Of a DNA stretch of 58,942 bases, positions 27,181 through 37,378 are shown piece after piece (position 1 is the stretch's first letter; every line of letters starts with the position of its first letter). The notes under the pieces are model-generated. The model was given only the letters and a program-made list of their open reading frames with translations, was not told where the DNA came from and ran no database searches. The position numbers were made by a program, and so were the translations under genes. The DNA is taken from contig CALXRW010000007.1 in assembly GCA_944390965.1 (NCBI GenBank), positions 1 to 58,942 of the forward strand. Reading direction: 5' to 3'. The DNA comes from an uncultured Clostridia bacterium. Its GTDB lineage: Bacteria > Bacillota > Clostridia > TANB77 > CAG-508.

Positions 27181-27555
27181 ATGAGTAATTTTAATAAAGA
27201 ACAATTAGCCGAATTATTAAGAAAAGCTATAGGTCCCAATAGAAGTTTAAATCAATATGCAAAAGAGTGTCAAATTTCATGTGCTCATATTTCGAGATTA
27301 TCAAGAGGGGTTTTATTCTCTCCTCCTTCTCCTAATAATTTAAAAAAAATGGCAGAAGCCTCTGAAAAGAGAGTAAGTTATCAAGAATTAATGTTAGCAT
27401 GTGGATATACAGATGAATCTGTGTCACTTCCTATTTTTCAATATACTTTAGAATCTTTCGGAATTCATATGGAAAATTATTCTCCACCGTCTGAGGAACA
27501 AAAAAGAATAATAAAAGAATTTATTGAATTTACTTTAAGAAATAATAAACAATAG
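27181..27555 (+). CDS. XRE-family transcriptional regulator
   Basis: 124 residues. The N-terminal helix-turn-helix spans about residues 20-60 (SLNQYAKECQISCAHISRLS), followed by a conserved VSYQELMLACGY segment and a helical C-terminus (EEQKRIIKEFIEF). ATG at 27181 is chosen because GAGG lies six bases upstream; the open frame further upstream runs through the promoter. Probably represses itself and the divergent small genes. Confidence 0.88.
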   Translation: MSNFNKEQLAELLRKAIGPNRSLNQYAKECQISCAHISRLSRGVLFSPPSPNNLKKMAEASEKRVSYQELMLACGYTDESVSLPIFQYTLESFGIHMENYSPPSEEQKRIIKEFIEFTLRNNKQ

Positions 27556-27621
27556 ATAATTTAACCTTGTTTCTCCAGAAAAATCTGAAGATTCTTCTTT
27601 TGAAAATAAAATTTTTTATAT

Positions 27622-27733
27622 ATTTGTCTCATGACCTTATATTTTGAAATAAAAGCTCGAACATCCTTCTGCTGCCGGATTACCCCCTGAACCTTGAGAG
27701 TTTTATTGAAAAATATAAGGTTATGAGACGAAT
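27622..27733. ncRNA. structured element copy B (unassigned RNA or mobile hairpin)
   Basis: Stem arms GTCTCATGACCTTATATTTT and AAAATATAAGGTTATGAGAC enclose the conserved interior (AAAAGCTCGAAC, CTGCTGCCGGATTACC, TGAACCTTGAGAGTTTTA). Homology to copy C continues on the right (CTCTTAC.TTTTATTTTCAC, then TTCATGTTGCGAAA) to about 27800 and on the left (TTTTGAAAATAAAA). It sits between the XRE gene and tRNA-Met. Confidence 0.65.
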
Positions 27734-27805
27734 AAAAATCTCTTACGTTTTATTTTCACTTCATGTTGCGAAATTCTGAAGTTTCATATAGTTTCCTATT
27801 CAAGA

Positions 27806-27836
27806 AAAAAAGAACTGTATTTTTACAGTTCTTTTT
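27806..27836 (-). terminator. terminator of tRNA-Met
   Basis: On the minus strand AAAAAGAACTGTA pairs with TACAGTTCTTTTT directly after the tRNA CCA end, followed by a T-rich stretch. Confidence 0.8.
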
Positions 27837-27912
27837 GGTAGCGACGATGTGATTCGAACACATGACACTGCGGGTATGAACCGCATGCTCTAGCCAACTG
27901 AGCTACGTCGCC
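27836..27912 (-). tRNA. tRNA-Met (anticodon CAT)
   Basis: The cloverleaf is readable on the minus strand: acceptor GGCGACG / CGTCGCT, D-arm GCTC...GAGC, anticodon stem TGCGG-TTCATAC-CCGCA with CAT, T-arm ATGTG-TTCGAAT-CACAT and encoded CCA. G1-U72 is a wobble. It lacks three consecutive G-C pairs in the anticodon stem, so it is more likely an elongator (or a lysidine-modified Ile) than an initiator tRNA. It is the only tRNA in the window. Confidence 0.93.
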
Positions 27913-28016
27913 ATGTACTTGATTATTATACCCATTTTTTTTTGTTTTGTCAACCAAAAAGGAAAAAATATTAATTTTTTTCCTTTTTACGTTTTTTACA
28001 ACCTTTTTAAAAATAG

Positions 28017-28040
28017 CGGGCGATTTTAATCGCCCCTACC
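28017..28040. repeat. REP-like palindrome after the 101-aa gene
   Basis: GGGCGATTTTAATCGCCC followed by CTACC, in the spacer between tRNA-Met and the 101-aa gene. No other feature was seen in 27913-28083. Confidence 0.85.
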
Positions 28041-28083
28041 ATTACTCTACAAATTTTAGTTTCTACTAACTAGACTATAGCTT

Positions 28084-28389
28084 TTAGTCTCCTATCTCTC
28101 TATCTTCATTTCTACCCTTCATTCTTTTTGGTTGTCCTTTTTTTGTTTCTTTAGGTGAGTTATTTCTTTTTACATTATCCGGTCTTACTTTTTCTTTTAG
28201 TGCAGACTTCTTTCCTTCACTAGTTCCACCAACACTAACTTCTAATTCTTTTCTCCATTTACGATTTTCAGCAGCTTCTAACTCTGCAACTTCTTTATCT
28301 ACCTCATTCTTATTCATATCATTTCCATGTTCTTCTTTTATTCCATTTATAAGTTCTTTTAAGGTATCTCTAAGTCCCATATTTCCCAC
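28084..28389 (-). CDS. charged hypothetical protein, 101 aa
   Basis: Start ATG at 28389 follows GAGAGGTGGGAA. The N-terminal part is a predicted amphipathic helix (LRDTLKELINGIKEEH), followed by an acidic helix and a long Lys/Arg/Ser-rich disordered tail (KKSALKEKVRPDNVKRNN). No family recognised. It lies just downstream of rpoD on the same strand. Confidence 0.55.
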   Translation of the reverse strand: MGNMGLRDTLKELINGIKEEHGNDMNKNEVDKEVAELEAAENRKWRKELEVSVGGTSEGKKSALKEKVRPDNVKRNNSPKETKKGQPKRMKGRNEDREIGD

Positions 28390-28445
28390 CTCTCTTTTTG
28401 TCTCTCTTTATATATTAACATAATTTGTTAATTTTTGCAAGTTTT

Positions 28446-29612
28446 TTAATTCATATAATCTCTTAATCTCTTACTTCTGCTTGGATGTCTTAGTTTTCTT
28501 AAAGCTTTTGCCTCAATTTGTCTAATTCTCTCACGAGTTACCATAAATTCTCTACCCACTTCTTCTAATGTTCTCGCTTTGCCATCTTCTAATCCAAATC
28601 TTAATTTTAAGACTTTTGCTTCCCTTGGTGTTAATGTATTCATAACATCTTCCAATTGTTCTCTTAATAAAGTATAAGCAGCAGAATCTTGTGGGGCTGG
28701 ACTATCATCATCTTGTATAAAATCCCCTAAATGGCTATCATCTTCTTCTCCAATTGGTGTTTCTAAAGATACTGGGTCTTGGGCAATTTTTTGAATTTCT
28801 ACTACTTTTTCTACTGGTATTTCCATTTCATGTGCAATTTCTTCAACGGTTGGTTCCCTTCCTAATTGTTGTAACAAATGTCTTGATGTTCTAATCAAAC
28901 GATTAATGGTTTCTACCATATGAACAGGTATTCTAATGGTTCTTGCTTGGTCTGCAATTGCTCTTGTAATTGCTTGTCTAATCCACCATGTAGCATAAGT
29001 ACTAAATTTATATCCTTTGGTATAATCAAATTTTTCCACTGCTTTAATTAATCCCATGTTTCCTTCTTGAATTAAGTCCAAAAGAAGCATTCCTCTTCCT
29101 ACATATTTTTTTGCAATACTTACTACTAATCTTAAATTAGATTCTGCCAATTTCTGTTTGGCATTCTCATCTCCTGCTAATACTCCTTTTGCAAGTTCCA
29201 ATTCTTCTTCATATGTTAATAATGGAATTTTACCAATTTCACGTAAGTACATTCTTACAGGGTCATCAATGCTTACGCCCTCTAAATTAATCGTGTTAAT
29301 ATCTTCTAACTTAATGTCTTCTACTTCTTCTAGGTCTTCTATATCTGGTTCTTCCATATCGTCTTTTAAAACATCTACTCCAAACTCTTCAAAAGCATCA
29401 AATACTTTATCAATTTGGTCTGGGTTAATGTCATCTCCTAATTCAGAAGCTAATTCACCATAAGTAATTTCTCCCTTTTCTTTTGCTTTCTTTACAATAT
29501 TATATACTTTTTCATTTTCTTCTTTTTTCTTTTCATCTAGGCCTTTTTGTTCTTCTTTTAGTTCTTCTTTTTTCAATTCTTCATTTTTATTTGTTTCTTC
29601 TTTTTTTCCCAT
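28446..29612 (-). CDS. rpoD: primary sigma factor RpoD
   Basis: Vegetative sigma70. A highly acidic/charged N-terminus (about 1-100) is followed by region 1.2 [20 protein letters not shown], regions 2.1-2.4 with [20 protein letters not shown] and [19 protein letters not shown], region 3, and region 4 with [14 protein letters not shown] and [19 protein letters not shown]. 388 residues. GGGGGAG precedes ATG at 29612. Order dnaG-rpoD matches the classic macromolecular synthesis arrangement of Firmicutes. The promoters noted in this window fit its -35/-10 preference. Confidence 0.96.
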   Translation of the reverse strand: MGKKEETNKNEELKKEELKEEQKGLDEKKKEENEKVYNIVKKAKEKGEITYGELASELGDDINPDQIDKVFDAFEEFGVDVLKDDMEEPDIEDLEEVEDIKLEDINTINLEGVSIDDPVRMYLREIGKIPLLTYEEELELAKGVLAGDENAKQKLAESNLRLVVSIAKKYVGRGMLLLDLIQEGNMGLIKAVEKFDYTKGYKFSTYATWWIRQAITRAIADQARTIRIPVHMVETINRLIRTSRHLLQQLGREPTVEEIAHEMEIPVEKVVEIQKIAQDPVSLETPIGEEDDSHLGDFIQDDDSPAPQDSAAYTLLREQLEDVMNTLTPREAKVLKLRFGLEDGKARTLEEVGREFMVTRERIRQIEAKALRKLRHPSRSKRLRDYMN

Positions 29613-29636
29613 CAGAAACTCCCCCTCTTTTTTCTG

Positions 29637-29704
29637 TTTTAAGTAATTTCTTCGAAGAACGGGCGATTAAAATCGTCCTTACATTTTTTCATAAATTACT
29701 TTAC
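29637..29704. repeat. REP-containing unit between dnaG and rpoD
   Basis: Full-length ~65-bp unit: outer inverted arms TAAGTAATTTC / AAATTACTTTA around the palindrome GGGCGATTAAAATCGTCC. It lies inside the dnaG-rpoD transcription unit. Confidence 0.85.
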
Positions 29705-29722
29705 AGTATCTTTTTTCTAAGG

Positions 29723-31508
29723 TTATATCCTCTTTTTGGCTAATTCTATAATAATTTCATTTAATTGCTTTTCTAGTTGTTTTCTTTCTTCTATGTCTAA
29801 TTTGTCATTTTCTAGTTTTCTCAAAATGACATTTTTTTGTTCTAATTTCTTTTCTCTTTGATAAAATATTTTTATTTCTTTAATACTCTTTTCTTTTTCG
29901 GTAATTCCAAAATCTGTCATTAAAATTTCTGTTAAATGATTAATCACTTTTTCTTCTTGAAATAGTTCTAACACATTCTTTATATTACTATTTCCTTTTT
30001 CAAATTCCTCATACAGTTTTTGTAATATTATTTTATTTTCTTCTAATTTAAAATCACCTGGTGAAATAACGTCTTTTAATTCCGGATATGCTTGGTATTG
30101 CACTAATAAAAAAATAACGGTATTCTCTGTTCGCAATTGTTCTTTTGAAATTTCTTCTCCCTTTTTTTCTTGTATATGTGTAATAGGCATCTTTTTTTCC
30201 AATAGTTTTCCGCCTTGTTTGGTTGCATAGTTCAATTTATTAATTTGTGCATAAATAGCTTCTTTTGAGATTTGATATTCTTTTGCTATTTTATCAACAT
30301 AAATTTCCATTTCAATTTTATTATCCATTTTAGATAATAAGTTCGCAATCTCATTCAAAAATTTAATCTTATCATTTGCATTTTCTAAATTTAAATCTTT
30401 TTTTATTAATTTTGTTTTATATTCAATTAAAGATATTGCTTCACCAACTGCTTTTTGGAATTTTCCACTACCATATTTAATCACATATTCATCAGGGTCT
30501 TTTGCTCCTTCTAATTGCAAAATTCTAACATCACATCCCAAATTGCTTAATATTTCAAGTCCCCTGATTGTAGCAGCTTGTCCTGCTCCGTCTGAATCGT
30601 AACCAATAATAACCTTTTCACTATATTTTCTAAGTAATCTTCCGTTGAGCTTCTGTTAGTGCTGTTCCTAAAGATGCCACTGCATTTGGTATTTCTCTCT
30701 GATGTAATGATATTGCATCCATATATCCTTCTACAATAATCAATTCTTTCAAGTCATTATTTTTAGCAACATTTAGTCCATATAAGTGTCTTCCTTTTGT
30801 ATATACAATAGTTTCAGGTGAATTGATATATTTTGGTTTGGAGTCATCTAATACTCTTCCTCCAAATGCAATTACTCTTCCTCTGACATCACAGATAGGG
30901 AACATCAGTCTTTTTCTAAATCGATCAATCATTTTCCCATCTTCTGTTTTATTTACCAAACTGGAAGCAAGAATTTCTTCATCTTTGAATCCTTGTTGTT
31001 TTAAAAATACATATAATTCATTAAAATTTCCTGAATATCCTAACAAAAAATTTTTCAAAGTTTTATTAGTTAGTTTTCTTTTTTTTACATATTCTTGTGC
31101 TGGTTTTGCAGAAGGTTGATACAAGTGTTGATGATAAAAAAGTGCTGCTTTTTCATTAATTTCAAATACTTTTTTTCTTAACTGTTGTTTTTTATCATCT
31201 TCACTATTTTGTAAAGTTGGTAAAGTTATTCCTGCTCTTTCTGCTAAGATTTGTAAGCTCTCTATAAAATTAACATTTTCGATTTTACTAATGAAATGGA
31301 TTACATTACCTCCTGCTCCACATCCAAAGCAATGAAATAATTGCTTATCTGGGGAAACAGAAAAAGAAGGTGACTTTTCTTTGTGAAATGGACATAATCC
31401 AAAAAAGCTCCTACCACTTCTTTTTAATGTTACATATTGTGATATAACATCTACGATATCATTGCTACTTCTAATTTCGTCAATTAATTCTTCACTATAT
31501 CGTACCAT
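29723..31508 (-). CDS. dnaG: DNA primase, read through a CGG +1 frameshift
   Basis: Synthesises replication primers. The N-terminal zinc finger is CPFHKEKSPSFSVSPDKQLF followed by HCFGCG, then the RNAP core with VIAFGGRVL and Toprim starting ELIIVEGYMDAI. The frame breaks inside Toprim at CAA CGG AAG (CGG 30644-30642): zero frame ends three codons later (TAG), while skipping the C gives EAQGRLLRKYSEKVIIGYDS, the expected conserved continuation with the DSDGAGQ metal site. The full product is 594 residues, normal. Start ATG at 31508 follows AAAGGA. An essential replication gene, so true loss of function is unlikely. Confidence 0.92.
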
Positions 31509-31701
31509 TTTTAATCCTTTCATGACAAATTTAAAACATTTTAATCGAATATTTATATTATTCGACGATTTCCTCTCAAATCCTTCTGCGTTTACATAAT
31601 TTTTATTCCTTTCAAAAAGAAAGAGCTACCCTTTTGCTTCTCTAAAATGTAACTCTCTATTCTTTACATTTTTATCTTGTACTGGATAGCTCTCTTATAT
31701 T

Positions 31702-32250
31702 TTAAGAATCGAATGGAATAAATTTCTTTACAATATTTTCTTCTGGTTTTGCCTCTACTTTATAAGCTAAGAAAGAATCATTAATTCTAGTATCTACTTG
31801 TTCTTCTATATTTTCTACTGAAGAATCTTCTGCTAATGCTAATTCACTTACTAAAATTTGTCTTGCATTTAATAACATTTTCTTTTCTGCAGTAGATAAT
31901 CCTTTTTCTTTTTGTTTAAAACTTAAATTTCTAACAATGTCTGCGATTTCATATATGTCTCCACTTTTCATTTTCTCCATATTGTCTCTATATCTTTTAT
32001 TCCAATTAGATGACATATCTGTACAATTATTTTCTAATACTTGAAATACTTTGTCAGCCTTTTCTTTGTTTATAACATTTCTTACACCAATACTTTCTGC
32101 CGTTGATGTAGGTACCATAACCTTTACTTCTCCAGGCATTCTTAATATGTAATAGGATTGTTTTTTACCTAACACATCTTTTTCCTCAATCGCCTCAATT
32201 GTACCTGCTCCGTGCATTGGATGAACTACTTCGTCGCCAATATTAAACAT
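31702..32250 (-). CDS. CarD/CdnL-family RNA polymerase-binding regulator
   Basis: The N-terminal Tudor-like domain has FNIGDEVVHPMHGAGTIEAI and YYILRMPGEVKVMVPTS, typical of CarD-type proteins that bind the RNAP beta subunit and stabilise open promoters. The C-terminal helical DNA-binding part follows (NWNKRYRDNMEKM, EKKMLLNARQILVSELALA). 182 residues. A short hairpin-rich gap separates it from dnaG downstream. Single gene. Confidence 0.9.
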   Translation of the reverse strand: MFNIGDEVVHPMHGAGTIEAIEEKDVLGKKQSYYILRMPGEVKVMVPTSTAESIGVRNVINKEKADKVFQVLENNCTDMSSNWNKRYRDNMEKMKSGDIYEIADIVRNLSFKQKEKGLSTAEKKMLLNARQILVSELALAEDSSVENIEEQVDTRINDSFLAYKVEAKPEENIVKKFIPFDS

Positions 32251-32404
32251 ATAAAAACCACTCCTCTTTGTTATAATTTATTTTTTACCGCCATATTTAT
32301 TATACTACAAAAATTACCAAAAGTCAAAGATTTTGGCAATTAATTTTATGTTAATTTTTATAGGCAACAGAAAAAATACCCTAGTATTTTTTCTAGGGTA
32401 TCTG

Positions 32405-33346
32405 TTATTTATATAGATAATTTTGTGGGTTTTGAATTTGCCCATCTACTCTTATTTCTAAGTGTAAATGTGGTCCTGTAGAATTTCCTGTTGAACCGAC
32501 TGCTGCAATATGCTCTCCACTTTCTACTTCTTGACCTTCTGTTACAAACAATTTGCTACAATGTGCATACCATGTTTCAACACCATTTCCGTGTGAAATT
32601 TTTACAATTTTACCATAGCCACCACTTGTACCTGCAAATGTAACTATTCCTTTACTACATGCATAAATTGGTGTTCCTGAACTTGTTGCAATATCTAAAC
32701 CTGTATGGGTACTACCACATCTACTACCAAATCTGGATGAAATACTTCCTGTTACTGGTGTTGATAATAAAATACCATTTACACCATGCTCTTTTAATTG
32801 TATTTCTGTATCAATATTGCTTTTAGCAATTGCCATTTCTACCGCTTCTGCTTCTGCCGTATTTTCTGTGAAAACTTCTTGTACTCCTATATCAAGTTCT
32901 TCCCCATATTCAGCTTTTAATTCTTGTATAATAGTATCAGCCTCTTCAATGGTACTTACAAAAGATTCACTCTCTCCATCTAAAGTAATAGCAAAAGTAC
33001 GATAAGTAATTGTTGAACTATTTTTCACTTCTGTTAGAAGCTCTTCTTCTTGTGTTTCCTGGTTTTTGTTTATTAACTCAAACTCAAATTCTGGAACCTC
33101 TTCTAGTTCCACAAATGCTATATTTTCTCCTCTTGTATTTACAAACTGTTCTATAACCTGTTCTACTTCTTCTTTGTTTTCAATATATCCTATTTCTTGG
33201 CCTTGAAAGCTTACTTTATAGGCTGGTTTATATTTTATAAAAATGACTGCGACAATAATAAAAAAACCAATTCCTACAATATTCATAAGTTTCAAGGTTT
33301 GTCTTGCGTAATGTCTTAGTTGATTGTTTAAAATAAAAATACACAC
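32405..33346 (-). CDS. M23 family metallopeptidase, membrane anchored
   Basis: A cell-wall endopeptidase or its regulator. One N-terminal membrane helix (about 20-40), a G5-like/coiled linker region, then a LytM/M23 domain: SRFGSRCGSTHTGLDIATS provides the zinc HxxxD motif, and NSTGPHLHLEIRVDG the HxH. 313 residues. The start is unclear: AAGGAG abuts the GTG at 33346, and ATT codons a few positions further in have better spacing. The lytic H and D residues are present, so it is probably active. Confidence 0.85.
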   Translation of the reverse strand: MCIFILNNQLRHYARQTLKLMNIVGIGFFIIVAVIFIKYKPAYKVSFQGQEIGYIENKEEVEQVIEQFVNTRGENIAFVELEEVPEFEFELINKNQETQEEELLTEVKNSSTITYRTFAITLDGESESFVSTIEEADTIIQELKAEYGEELDIGVQEVFTENTAEAEAVEMAIAKSNIDTEIQLKEHGVNGILLSTPVTGSISSRFGSRCGSTHTGLDIATSSGTPIYACSKGIVTFAGTSGGYGKIVKISHGNGVETWYAHCSKLFVTEGQEVESGEHIAAVGSTGNSTGPHLHLEIRVDGQIQNPQNYLYK

Positions 33347-33509
33347 TCCTTTTTTTACGCAGGTCTTTTATATTATATACTATATTTTAAACAAATTCAA
33401 TTTATGTATACCTTAATCTGACATTTTTTCATAATTTATGTAAGTTTCTATCTATATTATATAGTCTTTTTCTTCATTTATCTCGTTTTCTCTTTAATTT
33501 ACTTCATTT

Positions 33510-36170
33510 TTATTCATTTTCATATACAACTTTTCCAAATTTTACTTCATTTAGCTTTTTTTGTATTTCTACAATAACAATTGGTGAAATAGATATTAAA
33601 ATGGTATAAATCCATTGCGTGATATTCAAAGGAACGCAATCAAATATCATTGCTATTTGTGGAATGATAGCTACTCCTATTTGTAATAAAGCCCCAAGTA
33701 AAAAAGCTCCCACTAAATAACGATTATGGAATATTCCAATCTTAAAAATAGATTCCTCGCTTCGAATATTAAAACTATGTACTAATTCTAATAATCCTAA
33801 TGATAAAAATGCCATCGTTCTTCCTACTTCTAATCCATATAAATAATTTCCTAGGCTAAAGGCAACCAAGGTAAGTATTCCTATCATAGCACCTTCTGTA
33901 AAAATCTTTTCCCATATACCATCTGCAAAAATGCCTTTTTTGGAATCGATTGGCTTTTGCTTCATAATTCCTGGTTCCATTGGTTCTAATCCTAGGGCAA
34001 TTGCAGGGAAAGAATCAGTTACTAAATTAATCCATAATAAATGAATCGCAAGCAATGGCGTTTCTAATCCTAACACTAATCCTAAAAAAATGGTTATAAT
34101 TTCACCTACATTAGTAGCAATTAAAAAGTGAATCGCTTTTTTAATATTACTATAAATATGCCTTCCTTCTTTTACGGCTTCAATAATGGTTACAAAATTA
34201 TCATCTGTTAATATCATATCTGAGGCATTTTTTGCTACATCTGTTCCTCCAATTCCCATTGCCACTCCAATATCTGCATTTTTCAAAGCTGGTGCATCAT
34301 TAACGCCATCCCCTGTCATAGCTACTACTTTTTTATTCTTTCTAAAAGCTTTTACAATTCTTACTTTATGCTCGGGTGAAACCCTTGCAAACACAGCATA
34401 TTTCATAATATCTCTTTCTAAAGTTTCCTGTGACATCTTTTCTAATTCTGCCCCTGTAATGGCAGAATCTCCATTTTTCATAATCCCTAATTCTTTGGCA
34501 ATCGCCTTTGCAGTTAAAATATGATCTCCAGTAATCATAACTGTTTTGATTCCAGCCGCATGGCAATTTGACACTGCTTCTTTTACTCCTTTTCTCGGTG
34601 GATCTATCATGCCTATCAAACCTACGAAAACTAAATCTTTTTCCATATTGTTGCTCTCTATTGTTTGTGGTAATGCTGTTATATCTTTATAAGCAACAGC
34701 TAAAACTCTTAAAGCTCTTTCTGCCATGCTGGTATTTAATTTAAGAATCTTTTCATTCTCTGTGGCACCTAATTCTTTCAATAATCCTTTTTCTTCATAT
34801 TTTGTACATCTTTTTAGTAAAATATCAGGTGCTCCTTTGGTAATAATTCGATAATGATCTCCTATTTTATGAATGGTAGTCATCATTTTTCTTTCTGATT
34901 CAAAAGGTATCTCTCCGACTCTTTTCATTTCTTCGTAAAGTGTTTCTTTATTTTCTCCCAATTTTATTCCAGCATCCATAATAGCATTTTCTGTTGGTTC
35001 TCCCTCTATTATGGGTTTTCCTTTCTCATATATCATACGACTATCATTGCACATCACACCTAATCTTAGTATTTCCTTTGCTTGTTCCTTTTGTTCTTCT
35101 TCCCATTCTCTTATATTTCCTGATACATTAGCTATTTCTACTACTTTCATCTTATTTTGTGTTAGAGTTCCTGTTTTATCAGAACAAATAATTTGACTAC
35201 TTCCCAATGTCTCTACAGCAGGTAATTTTCGAATAATAGCATTTTTTCTAGCCATTTTTGTCACTCCAATGGATAGCATAATTGTTACTACTGCTGGTAG
35301 TCCTTCAGGAATTGCGGCTACTGCTAAGCCAATAGATGTCATAAACATTTCAATGACAGGAATTTTTTTAAAGATTCCTATTACAAAAATAGCAAAACAC
35401 ATAAAGATAGCAGCTAATCCCAATTTTTTTCCTACTTCTGCTAATTTTCTTTGTAATGGAGTTTCTGGAGATGAGTCTTGAATCATAATCTTAGCAATAC
35501 TTCCTACTTTTGTATTCATTCCTATTTCCGTACAAACTGCTTCTGCATGTCCTGAAATAACGGTTGTCGTTGCAAAAGCTGTATTTATCATATCCCCCAA
35601 AGGTATATCTTTTTTTAACGTGGCTTGTGCTTCTTTTTGAACTGGTATTGTTTCTCCTGTCAAGCTTGCCTCTTCCACTTTTAACTGAAAACTATTTAGT
35701 AATCTACAATCTGCTGGAATAAAATTTCCTGCTTCTAATAGTAAAATATCTCCTGGTACAACATCTTCACTAGGAATAGTCATAATTTTCCCATTTCTTT
35801 TCACTTTTGCAATTGGTGCCGCCATTTTTTTGAGTGCTTCTATTGATTTTTCTGCTTTATATTCTTGTATCACCCCCATAATACTATTTAAAATAACAAT
35901 TGCCACTATAATTATAGAATCTACATAGTCATTACTATTTTGTGCATAAGACACTCCCGCTGATATCACTGCTGCTAATAATAAAATAATAATCATAAAA
36001 TCATTAAACTGTTTCAAAAATTTTATTAAAATACTTTCTTTTTTTCCCTCTTCGATTTTATTTTTCCCATAAATTTCTCTTCTTTTTTCTACCTCCTTTT
36101 CATTTAATCCCGTTTCAGGATTTGTCTTTAGTTTGTGTAATACCTCATTTTTTTCCATTGTATGCCACAT
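33510..36170 (-). CDS. P-type (IIA) calcium-transporting ATPase
   Basis: 886 residues with the full P-type layout: cation-ATPase N-terminal domain, actuator with LTGET, TM4 motif AAIPEGLPAVV, phosphorylation site CSDKTGTLTQNKM, nucleotide domain with KGAPDILL, hinge MTGDGVNDAPALKNADIGVA and six C-terminal membrane segments. The TM4 PEGLP and TM6 NLVTDSFPA motifs match SERCA/PMR1-type calcium pumps of Firmicutes. ATG at 36170 follows AAGGAGAG. Divergent from ytaF. Substrate calcium (or Mn) is inferred from family. Confidence 0.92.
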   Translation of the reverse strand: MWHTMEKNEVLHKLKTNPETGLNEKEVEKRREIYGKNKIEEGKKESILIKFLKQFNDFMIIILLLAAVISAGVSYAQNSNDYVDSIIIVAIVILNSIMGVIQEYKAEKSIEALKKMAAPIAKVKRNGKIMTIPSEDVVPGDILLLEAGNFIPADCRLLNSFQLKVEEASLTGETIPVQKEAQATLKKDIPLGDMINTAFATTTVISGHAEAVCTEIGMNTKVGSIAKIMIQDSSPETPLQRKLAEVGKKLGLAAIFMCFAIFVIGIFKKIPVIEMFMTSIGLAVAAIPEGLPAVVTIMLSIGVTKMARKNAIIRKLPAVETLGSSQIICSDKTGTLTQNKMKVVEIANVSGNIREWEEEQKEQAKEILRLGVMCNDSRMIYEKGKPIIEGEPTENAIMDAGIKLGENKETLYEEMKRVGEIPFESERKMMTTIHKIGDHYRIITKGAPDILLKRCTKYEEKGLLKELGATENEKILKLNTSMAERALRVLAVAYKDITALPQTIESNNMEKDLVFVGLIGMIDPPRKGVKEAVSNCHAAGIKTVMITGDHILTAKAIAKELGIMKNGDSAITGAELEKMSQETLERDIMKYAVFARVSPEHKVRIVKAFRKNKKVVAMTGDGVNDAPALKNADIGVAMGIGGTDVAKNASDMILTDDNFVTIIEAVKEGRHIYSNIKKAIHFLIATNVGEIITIFLGLVLGLETPLLAIHLLWINLVTDSFPAIALGLEPMEPGIMKQKPIDSKKGIFADGIWEKIFTEGAMIGILTLVAFSLGNYLYGLEVGRTMAFLSLGLLELVHSFNIRSEESIFKIGIFHNRYLVGAFLLGALLQIGVAIIPQIAMIFDCVPLNITQWIYTILISISPIVIVEIQKKLNEVKFGKVVYENE

Positions 36171-36286
36171 ACTTTCACTCTCCTTTGTACAAGTTATATT
36201 TCTACTATATTCTCTTGTCCAAAAACTATTCCAATTTCTTTCACTTTTTTATGTGTTTTACATAAAATGTAGCAGAGGTGTTCTTT

Positions 36287-36946
36287 ATGTTTTTCAATTC
36301 TATTTTATTTGCTATTACTCTTAGTATTGATTCTATTGGTATTGGGATTACATATGGATTAAAAAATACAAGAATAAACATTCCTTCTAAATGCATTCTG
36401 TTTGGAATCTCTTTTTTCTTTTGTATATTATCCTTATTGGCTGGTAATTTACTAATACATTTTATCTCCCCAGTTCTCGCTAATGTTCTTGGAGTTTTCT
36501 TACTTATTTTTTTGGGACTCATGATGATCTACCAGGGGATATTTCCTCATAAAAAATCTTCTAAGATTCAAAAAAAGAATTCCTCTAAAATACATCAATT
36601 TTTTATTAAACCTCTTGGCATTACCATACAAATTATTCGAAACCCCATTTCCTCTGACTTTGATGATTCTAATACTATAGATGGGAAAGAAGCTCTTTTT
36701 TTAGGAACAGCTTTATCTCTAGATTCTTTTGCAGGAGGAATTGGAATTGCCACTTTGGGTGTTAGTCCTATTTTCTTTCCCCTTTTCGTTTCTATCTTTC
36801 AGTTAATTTTTCTTTCTTTTGGAAATATGTTAGGGAAAAAAATAAAGTCCATATGTGGGTTTCCTACCAATATATGGACAATTTTATCTGGTCTACTGTT
36901 TCTTCTTATTGCTTTTTTCAGAATGTTATCGTTTTACAGTTCTTAA
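36287..36946 (+). CDS. ytaF: sporulation membrane protein YtaF (MntP-like)
   Basis: 219 residues with six membrane segments in two halves, each carrying the small D-S/D-G helix motif of the YtaF/MntP family (TLSIDSIGIGITYGLK near the N-terminus and ALSLDSFAGGIGIATLG in the second half), separated by a basic loop (about 95-120). ATG at 36287 is chosen because AGAGGTG lies six bases upstream. Its presence, together with SpoIIID-like HTH proteins, hints at spore formation. Precise role unknown. Confidence 0.82.
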   Translation: MFFNSILFAITLSIDSIGIGITYGLKNTRINIPSKCILFGISFFFCILSLLAGNLLIHFISPVLANVLGVFLLIFLGLMMIYQGIFPHKKSSKIQKKNSSKIHQFFIKPLGITIQIIRNPISSDFDDSNTIDGKEALFLGTALSLDSFAGGIGIATLGVSPIFFPLFVSIFQLIFLSFGNMLGKKIKSICGFPTNIWTILSGLLFLLIAFFRMLSFYSS

Positions 36947-36983
36947 TAAAATTCGTTTCCTATGCAATAAAAAAAGAAGAGAA

Positions 36984-37298
36984 TTACTCCCTTCTTCTCT
37001 GGGTCCTCAGGTAACTCCTCCAAATTCTAGCAATCATAACTGTGAATTGGAGTGAAACCATTATAGTGAGGAAAGTCACGGTTCCCTCTAGCTCTCCACA
37101 TAGGCAAATGATGTATGTCCCTACTAATGTTATCCCTGGTATCCAGTAAGACCCATTTACAAGATAGTTAACTGCAGAATACATGAATGTTATAATCCAC
37201 ATACACATGTAGCCATTCAATGTCATCACCTGTGGTCTTACAGTAAAATTTAGGAACACCACAGCAATCATGAGAATTGTCAGGTAAAGTCCAGTCAT
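36984..37298 (-). CDS. small membrane protein of unusual base composition
   Basis: About 104 residues with three or four hydrophobic segments (GLYLTILMIAVVFLN, YMCMWIITFMYSAVNYLV, TFLTIMVSLQF). No family recognised. Codons are richer in C/G-ending forms than the neighbours, like the gene at 1087. The start is ambiguous: ATGs at 37319/37316 follow GGAGGG but would be followed at once by a CGG codon (37313-37311); ATG at 37298 has GGTGGAG seven bases upstream and avoids it, so I prefer 37298. It could be horizontally acquired. Confidence 0.6.
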   Translation of the reverse strand: MTGLYLTILMIAVVFLNFTVRPQVMTLNGYMCMWIITFMYSAVNYLVNGSYWIPGITLVGTYIICLCGELEGTVTFLTIMVSLQFTVMIARIWRSYLRTQRRRE

Positions 37299-37378
37299 CT
37301 TTATTCTCCACCGCATCATGTTAAGACCCTCCTAAAAATTTTTAATTACTTCTATTATATCATATTTTTGTCTTTTTC

